This document shows positions 50,901 to 59,900 of a DNA stretch of 64,000 bases, piece by piece. The notes under the pieces are model-generated. The model searched no databases, was not told the origin of the DNA, and worked only from the letters and a program-made list of their open reading frames with translations. The stretch comes from Durusdinium trenchii (taxonomy: Eukaryota; Sar; Dinophyceae; Suessiales; Symbiodiniaceae): positions 314,853 to 378,852 of the forward strand of contig CAXAMN010026395.1 of the NCBI GenBank assembly GCA_963970005.1. Direction: 5' to 3'. Position 1 is the stretch's first letter. Every line of letters starts with the position of its first letter. A program made the position numbers and the translations under genes.

Positions 50901-53900
50901 TACTGATTACTGTAGTGCATACGATAATAGATCAAAGTCAAAAGTCGGGCGTGGTTTCTTTTCTGGTCCATGAAAGAACGATGGCTTCCACATTTGATCA
51001 CCCCTAATTTGGCAGGAACCACCCTTTTGGATCCTGGATCCGGAACTTCTGGTACTGGAAGGTGATGTGTTAACCCCCCTTAGGCTAGACCATGCCGTAC
51101 GACACTGTGGGTGCACTCTCAGACCGACCCTACTATAGTTATATCATGTGATATATATACCCTCTTTATCCCTCTTTGATTCCAGTAGGGGATTCTGGTG
51201 ATTCGACCAAACCACTAAGGTCAATACCATGTTAAACCTGTTGCCTATATTATATAGATATATGATAAATTGAATAAAGACAGGCAGGGCAAGCTACTGA
51301 TTAGTCCATGGGAGACCACAGGAGACCACAGGACACGAATCCAGTGGATCAAGTGATGCTCGATCTGTTCATGTCTCTAGGCTTAGAATGGACCCGCTCC
51401 GAGTCTATGAGGGCTGGGCTCGACGGACGGTTGGTTTCCGGGATCAGGACCCTTCACCCAATAGGTGTTCCTCCCGTTCCGTCCTTCACTGGACGACGAT
51501 CGGCCTTCTCAACTTCAGAAGGCTGAAGGATCTGAAGGGCCTCGCGTCGAGGTCATCCCAACGAAGAAGTCCCAGATTTTCTCCACCTACCAGGACAACC
51601 AGCCGGCGGTGAACATCCAGGCGCGACGCGGAAACCGACCGAAGCTTGGAGCGACGCGGTGTTTCCGACCGAAACGAAAAGGGGCGTATTGGCCTTACGA
51701 ACGGAGCAAGAAGCGGAACTAGGAACCAAGGGGCATCGCTACGAACGGAGCAAGGACGCTTGACTAGGGATCTCTTTGGCCGCCCATTTTCGCTTCAGAA
51801 CGGAACAGAACCCCCACATCGAGTTCGGCTCGAGAACAGTTTACGTAGTACCAGCACCCAGTTAGGGTGGTTTATAGACCACCCTGACCCCTGGAGATGT
51901 ATTTTGGCCAAAGGCATAACCACCCGATGTCCATGGTGTTGGGATATGTCACTTGTATTTTGCTGAAGCGCTTCAGTCGTAATGTGGTCAGTCTTTGCAT
52001 TGGGCCCACAGGCAGAGATCCTTCCTTTCAATCAAGATATCACCCGTTCCATCTCTGTCTTCTCGATCTTCTCGGAGGTTCACTGTTTTCGGAGTGGCCA
52101 AGGAAAGGTTGTTGTTTATCTCGGTAACAGTGGTCAATCTGGAGGTTGCCCAATTCTTGGAAATGGGCATGCTGTACACCTGGACATACCTGGACCCTCC
52201 ATTCATACCCATCCAGAAAGGCAATAAATGTTAAATAGGATTTAATCAGATCATGTCTCTGGTTTGGTACTTTCGAGAACATGTAAGTAACCACCCTGCA
52301 GAGTTTGGAGAAAGTCGTCGCTTTCCCAGAGGTTCCGGATTCCACTTAGAGGTTATAAGGGGTGTCCATTAACCACCCCTGGTGGGTCCTGGTAGAGTCG
52401 GGTGCTGGTAGGAAACATCTTGCAGTCCGGACGAAAAGCCTCGCCACGTGGACGCACATCCGAACCGCGCCAACCCATGCTACGGTGCTGGACGCATCGC
52501 TGTTGTTCATCGAGGTCTATGAAGGGGAGCGACCCATGACCAAGGACAATCACCTGCTTGGCATCTCGGGTCAGGTTTTGTGCTCAAAGGAAGGGACCAT
52601 GAAGAGACCTGAGAGATGGAGACTGTATTGGAGGTTTCGGGGGACGTTTTCTGGATGGCTTGGCTTGATTGTGCTTGGTTAGTTGGTGATGTTGGTGTGG
52701 TTCGTGGGAGTGTGTGTTTGGGTGGTTTGAACATGGAATGGTTGCACAAAGGGCCCTGTCATGCGTGGGGCTGAAACCAATTCATGCTGACTGAATGCTG
52801 ACTGGACGCTTTGGATTTGTTGCAAGAGTTCTCTCCTGCACCACTTGCGCCAACTGGTCAAGAAATGGGAACAAATATCATGTGTTGATCCCCATTGGAA
52901 TGTCCTCCTTGAAATGGGTACCCTTAACCCACTTAATAAGGCCTTTAGAGAATAATGCATTTCATAGCAATCGATGGTGTTGATATGTGTTGATGACATC
53001 TACAAAATGGTCTGCCCAGACCCTCCTTGAAATCCTAATTTTTTGACTGCCGTTGGGCCTCCGTTTTTGGGGGGTCGTAGCGGTCGTACAGAACGATCCC
53101 TTTTGGTTCATGTTGTCTCCCTTGGTTGGTGGCCAACTCTGGTCATTGGGCTCGTACTTCTGATGAGTCAACCTGTCCCAAATGCTGGATGGACATTGCC
53201 CGCTCAGAAGGACGCTAACTCCCGGTTCGCTCCTTACGGATGCCCATTTTTTCGGGCTCCTGGCCATCCTCAGGTTGAGACAGACTCCCCAAAAAGGAAC
53301 CCGCTCCATCCAGCGAACCGCGTGTTGGAGGTGGGGACAGATGTACAGCGGGAGCATGAAGTGTCCTACAGCGGCTCAGGGTCGGCTTTTTCCGGTCCAG
53401 ATCTAAGTCCGGGGCCGGTCTCTTGCCCTGTCGACCTCACGGTTGATCCGGTGCTTTTCGTCTTGTCTTAGACGTATAGAAGTAGTTCGGCGGTCTTCCC
53501 ATCGACTTGAGCATGCGATGTCTGGACCTGGACCTCGAAAGGACCTGAGAGGGAGGTACGAATGAAGATGTCCTCATCCAGCACCCTTCGGGTGGTTTGA
53601 TGTACTGTTGATGTTCTATTTTCTCTCCAATGACCACCCAAAAGCGTCTTTGTGGGTGTGAAACCCGAGACCACATGGTCCCCTGTCTTAGGTGAGAAAG
53701 CTCACGAGCTGTCCGACTGTCACTCGTCAACGAGCTGTCGAGCTGTCCATGGCGCCCCAAGCGCCCATGCCGAAACAACCCGGGTACTGTAACCAAATGA
53801 GTCCAAATGGCTTCGCCTCAGGAACTGCCAATCTCAAGTCGTGCGGCCGTAAGATGAGTGTCGTATAACGTCACTTGCCGTTTTTGGGGGACTTCCGCTT

Positions 53901-56900
53901 CCTCTTCAGTGTCGATTCGAAAAGGAGTAGTTCCGCCCCCCACTGGAGCGACGTCACTGAGGCAAGTTCGAGCTCGGTGGGATTCCGCCCGCGCCACGTG
54001 GGCAGCCGCAGATCGAAGTGACCTTCGAGATCGCCGCTCGGAGCTGCGGAGCAACCGCTTTACTGTAGCCGCTGTAGCCGGGGGAAAAGGAAAAAAACCA
54101 CTATAGATTCACCCATTACATCCAATTATCAGCTTCTTCAAAGTGACCGAACTGGAAGGTTCCCTCTGGAATGTGACCCGTTTGACGGGTTCACTTTGAA
54201 GAACCAGGGAGACAGGTCTAGTATGGAGCACAAACGAAGAGAACGAACCAGCACAACGGTCGACACATGTGTTTCTTGCTTTGACCGCCGCGTTTGAATA
54301 TTTGGACCAAAACGACACCTGAAGAATTTTCATGGTTCAAGTGAGTCTCAGGGTCAGAAGTGGTGGCACCAGATGGAGAGTTTGTGCTCGAGAGAGGGAG
54401 AGAGAGAGAGAGAGAGTCAATTTTGGGTAGGTGTATTCAATCGTATTCAATAGCGCAGAACAACCTGGGTTTGTTTTCCACATGTGGAGACGTAACCTCC
54501 CAACCGATGTATGTTGATTCGTGTTGATCCAAGTTTTCCTTCATCAGTCATCATATGCGTGAGCTAGAGGGCTCGAGTTCTGAAGAAGATTGTAGAATTG
54601 CAAAAACCATGCTTTCTGTCAGACTGTCGGACTTGCAGTGAGAGTACTGACAATTTGGGGTTCTTCGGGTAAATTGCACAGTGACAGATTGACGTGGTAG
54701 TTTGTGGTGGATTTTGTCCGTTTGCTTTGTGGAATCACGTGGAATCCTCAAATACTATAAAGCAAAATATACATTGAGGGACATAAACCAGCACCTTCCA
54801 GCAGGTTAGCACTTGAGACGGGGCCTAACAACCCTTTTTAGGAGACCTGTTAGGGTGCTGGAAGAGAGAATCTCACTTGGCTAGACTAGACGCTTAGAAG
54901 GTTTCACCCGGTCTTCAGCTGCGGGACAAAAGTCCCGCCAAGGACAGCAACGGCATCCTCAACGTCGGTGCCTCCAACTGTTTAGAGATGTGGGAGGCTT
55001 TTGCACGGGTGGTTGCGGCAAACTGGTCAATCTGGATGCCTTTGGGTGCCAAGAAGGAGCCGACTCCTTTTATAGTTTAAAACGCAGACGCAGAGGTTGG
55101 CTCTGATGTCACGCGGGCACTCACGTGTGCACGATGCACAGGATCCTCATGGCATGCCTCGAATCCTGGTGCGAAGTGGATTCAATAACGACACATGTCA
55201 CAGGCCGTTTCTTTATGGCTGCTTGTACCCTCCAAAGGGCCCTAGACACCTTATTTAAAAAGAACCGGTGCTTGCATACTTGCACCCATGTTCCGAGGTA
55301 CTGTGACGCGAAACAGATGTCGACTGGCATGTCATCACTACCTGTCAGAGAGCGCGTAACGGGAGCAAAGACATCGAAGCTTATGGGTTCAAGAGCCGTT
55401 CATATCTAGGTGAGCACATCCTGAACACGCTGCCATATACCTGTTTCTTCAAGGTGACCCTGGTGCTCTTCGCCGTTGCTTCGGTCACTGAAGCCTTTCG
55501 TTTGGGTCACTTGAGAAGGTACCCTCAGGTTCGGTCACTTTGAAGGAACTCGTTGGTGTTTTATTGGTGTATATACTGTGTCCAAAAAGGCTCCCATACT
55601 GTACTTGTGCTTGCTGAACAAGGGGTCCGCCTCGCTGCCTTTAAAAGATCGAAGGCACTCGGAATACTTCCAAAAGGAGCCGGTACTCACCCTCAGCTAA
55701 GAGAGCTGAGTATAGCTGGGTGATAGCTGAAGTTTCTTGTGCTGTATGCAATGTACCGTACTGGCTGCTATAAATGCACCCCAAACCACGCCTCTGCACG
55801 CTGCACTCCGGCAGCGGCTTGGGGACAGCCGTCCGCACCCGGCCGCGCCCAGGTGCAGAGGACAAAGGCACCGGAAAGAGCGAAAAGATCCTTGGCTGCG
55901 AATCGGGCGCCGGAAAACGGGTGGGGAAGTAGCTTGCACGCCACTGGGCGAGTGAATCGGGCGTTTTTTTGGGGTGAGGAAGGAAAGGAATAACTATAAA
56001 TCTCCTTCTCTAAGCATGTTTAGAAGGGCATTGTTCAGAATTGTGTACTCGATTGAAGGGTGATTCAGCATGTTTCTATAATCAGTGTCTACCGTATCCC
56101 TCTACCACAACCCGGCCCTTCGTTTGATCATCAGCCTCCGAGGATCACCATCACCAACGACAAGGGCCGATTGACTGAGGAGCAGATCGAGAAGATGATC
56201 CGCGAAGCTGAGGAGTTGGGCATTGCGCAAAGTGGAGGGGCCCAGGTTTCGGCTGAGTGGTCAGATCAGTTGTTTGTTCAATTACATAGGGTCCAGGTAT
56301 CTCCTGAGGATGGTCGAACGGAGGTGAAAGTACTTCCAGAGAATGGTCGAACGGGGGGTCAGAGGACATCCTCAGGATGGTCCTGGACCCTTAGGGAATT
56401 ACATGGGGCATGTATGGATACGAACGCTGACCTCCAACCCCCGTCACCATCCATTTCGTTTGTCGAGTGTTTGTGGTGTGTGACGCACTAGAACGGCAAG
56501 ACGACATCGTTCTACCCTTGTGTTTGGTGTTCTTTGCAAGCTATGAGCCCACATGTATGCACATGTGTATATAGACGGCGCCTAGTAGGGCTACAAATGC
56601 CTCTTGCAAAGCTTGGGTTTGTGTCGTTTGTGTCCAGGGGTTGCCCCCATGCTCCAGTACTTTCACGGTATTTACCATGACTTGCTTCCCCGCCCACGTG
56701 TTGTTGAGGGAGGTTTCGCCAGCCACTGGGCGTGCGCGATTGGGCATGCAAATCCCTTGTAGGTTGACATGCTGTTGATGTTCTGTGGTCAACCAGGCTT
56801 CCCTAGTTTTGACCCACACCTTTGCTGGAGCCCAGAGCTGGAAGCTTGGAGCAGTTCCGAAGTGCCACCGCAGAAGTCGGTCACGGCATTTTGATGCCCA

Positions 56901-59900
56901 AGATATCCCAAGATGTTTTGGTTTTTGGCTCCAAGCTGGCCATGAGACCAAGGGGAGTGTATCTTTGGGGTTTATTGGGGCAAACAGACTGAGCTAAATA
57001 CCTTGGTGATGCTGATATGTCCTAGACTCAGACCCTCCAAAAGTAACCTAGAAATGGTACTGATCCCTATTTAAAAAAACAGGTACAACGGTACAACTGC
57101 ACTCATTTTCCGAGGTACGACCTGAGACTCCAGGTTGTTGTCTCCCCACCCAACATGGTTGTCTCCCCATGTTTTCATGATTCGAGTTGTGTCCTCTTCC
57201 GACCGGCGCTGTTGGGCCGTCACTGTAGGGGATGTCAGACCTTCCATTGTCTTGGATCAGGAATCAGCATGGTGCAGTACGTACTTGCTTCGCATCCCCA
57301 CCACCTGAGACTCATCCCTACCACCTGGACCAGACATCTCGGTCGTACCCTTGAACATAAAACATGACCCGAACCGAAAACAGGCTGAGGATGGCTGAGG
57401 TACTTTGAGGTTGGTTGCTTGCATACACGAAATGCCCAGATCTCGACTATAGGTGTCCCGCAGAGTTGTGTTATGCTGTGTCGATCGGGCGAAAAAACGG
57501 AAGCTGATTCCGGGTGTCAAGGTGTTTGTTGCGGAACTCTATTCCCCTGAAAGTAGGGAAGCAACGTGCTTCCAAAGACTCAATGTTTTTGCGGTATATG
57601 CTGTTAAGTTGCCAACTTGGTTTCGATGTGACACTTGATTAGGCAACTTAACAGCATATGATTAGGCAAGCCGATGATTAGGCAAGCCGATGTGGAGTCC
57701 GGAGGTCAAACCCGAAGGTCGTGTTGGACCTTCGACCATCAACGCATCCCCCAGTCGCGGCGAGACGCGAGTGTAACACGGTTCGCTGATAGCATGGTTT
57801 GATCCCACTCTCTCTCTCTCTCTCTTTATCTTTCTTGACATTGACACTGTTGTCAGGAGTTTGCGGATGAGGACAAGAAGGTCAAGGAGTGCTGCGAGGG
57901 TTTTAAACACGTTTGTTTGCACCTCTTAAGGCAGATGTGCACTCGGAGCAGGTTTTGGTGGAGTTTCTGGTAAGACACATCAAAACACATGTGTACTGTT
58001 CATCCCCAACGGTTGAAGGGTCTCCCTGTCCTAACAGATAACCATGTAAAGCATTAAGTAAAACATGCAAGATCCAGACACTCCCTGAAATCATGGAAGT
58101 GGAGTGAGTGAAACCGCCTATTTGGTCTTCGGATTGAATTCCTCGACCCGAGGAGTTAGACCCTCTTGCTGCAGGTGTCTACAGCTGTGCTTTCATTGTG
58201 GTTTCGGTTTTAGAGGTTCGATGGCACAAACCACCCCAAGATGACAGCTGGGGGGTCCACTACTATAAATATCCATCAAAACTTAGACATTTGTGCCGGA
58301 TGACTTGTACCAAGCACTTTCCGAAATCGTCGACCAAACTGGGGGCCTCGACTTCAGCCACCGCACAACTCGCCGCAGGAACGCGTCGACGCGAAGAACG
58401 CCTTCGACGGCTACATCCACTCGATGCGCTCGGCCACGGAGGGCTCCGGCGATAACAAGGGCCTCAGTGAGAAGATGGACTCGGAGCCTTGGACTGAATA
58501 CGTATACCCTCCTATAGGGATCCAGTCGTGGCATTCTGCGTACTTTGACCATCAAGACTCAAAACCTTTTTTACAGATCATAACAGTGTCTCCAATCACC
58601 TGAGAATGTATGTACAGCTCTCTACAGAGTCGAGATGAGTCGAGAATGGCTCGTGCCTCGGGACGGGGGTCGGGTACAGTCGTCCCTGTTTTTGATTTGG
58701 GTGATATCCCATTTTCTATCATGTTCTAATGTACGAACTGGAGGGTCCAGGTATCTTTACGGGGGTGGTTTTCGGTTGATGAGTTCCCTAGCTGGACCTG
58801 ACTTCAAGTATCCTTATAAACATTGATGAACATGGATCTTCAAATCAGCAAAAGACGTGCTCGATTTATTCAACCTAGTATTGAAAAGAACTCTGCGAGC
58901 ACCAAGCGAAGCTGAATGAAGCAAGATATACTCTGCAAGTCCAAAGACCCAGTAAAACCTGTTTTTTTATCCTTAAGCATATAGTTTGTGCATGACCACG
59001 TCCAGTAAAATGATGTCATTGACCTGCAGGGATAGTTATCCGGAGTGCGCTAGTGTGCCTTTTTGTACGCTTGTTTGCTGCTTTGTGCGCTCGTTGGCTT
59101 TTAGAGCTTCAAAACTGCTCAAACTTGAGTCTTTTGTTTTGCCTCCGAACCCAGTGAAATGAGGTCCTTGACCCGCTGTGATGCAACATTATGTAACAAA
59201 AGCTATTGCCCCAGATTACAATGTCAAAAACGATTTGTCGATGACGTCATCGGGGACTCAGTGGCAATCTTTCCCGGCCCTATCTACTCAGTTGGCACAT
59301 CATTCTGGCACATGTACGAGCAATGGGCTGTTGGTTTCAGGATTGAGTGGAATTTGGAGAGACACATTACTGCATGATGCATGCATGTGTTTTGTTTGTT
59401 TTCTCCTCAGAGTATGATAGTATGACTCCAAAGGTCACTACACTTTGATCTCGTGTATGTCAGGCAAGCACCTAGTTCTGAATCGGATAACATGTTGTCC
59501 ATGTCTGATTGGACCAGACTTGGGGTCCAGTAGAATGAGATAGAATCTGAGTAGAAGGACCTTCAGAAGACCAAGACCAGTCAGAAGGATGGACCTTTTT
59601 TCTCCTGAAACAAGGCGTTTGAACACCTTCACCAGCCACCAAAAGCAAAAGCACTCCTCGGTCCACCAGCTGGACCCACCGGTGTTCGATCTTCATTTGC
59701 AGCAGCTTCAGGATGAGAAGGAGAAGATCCTGGACGCTCTGAAAGACGGCCAGTCCTGGTTGGACTCCAACCCTGAGGCCGATGCTGAGGAGATCAAGGA
59801 GAAGCACAAGGAGCGGCGGGGAATTCGTGGTGCCGGGGAGCCGTGCCGCTGGGAATATCATAAGCACCCCCAGGTTCTCCCGTTCTTCCCCAGCTTAACA

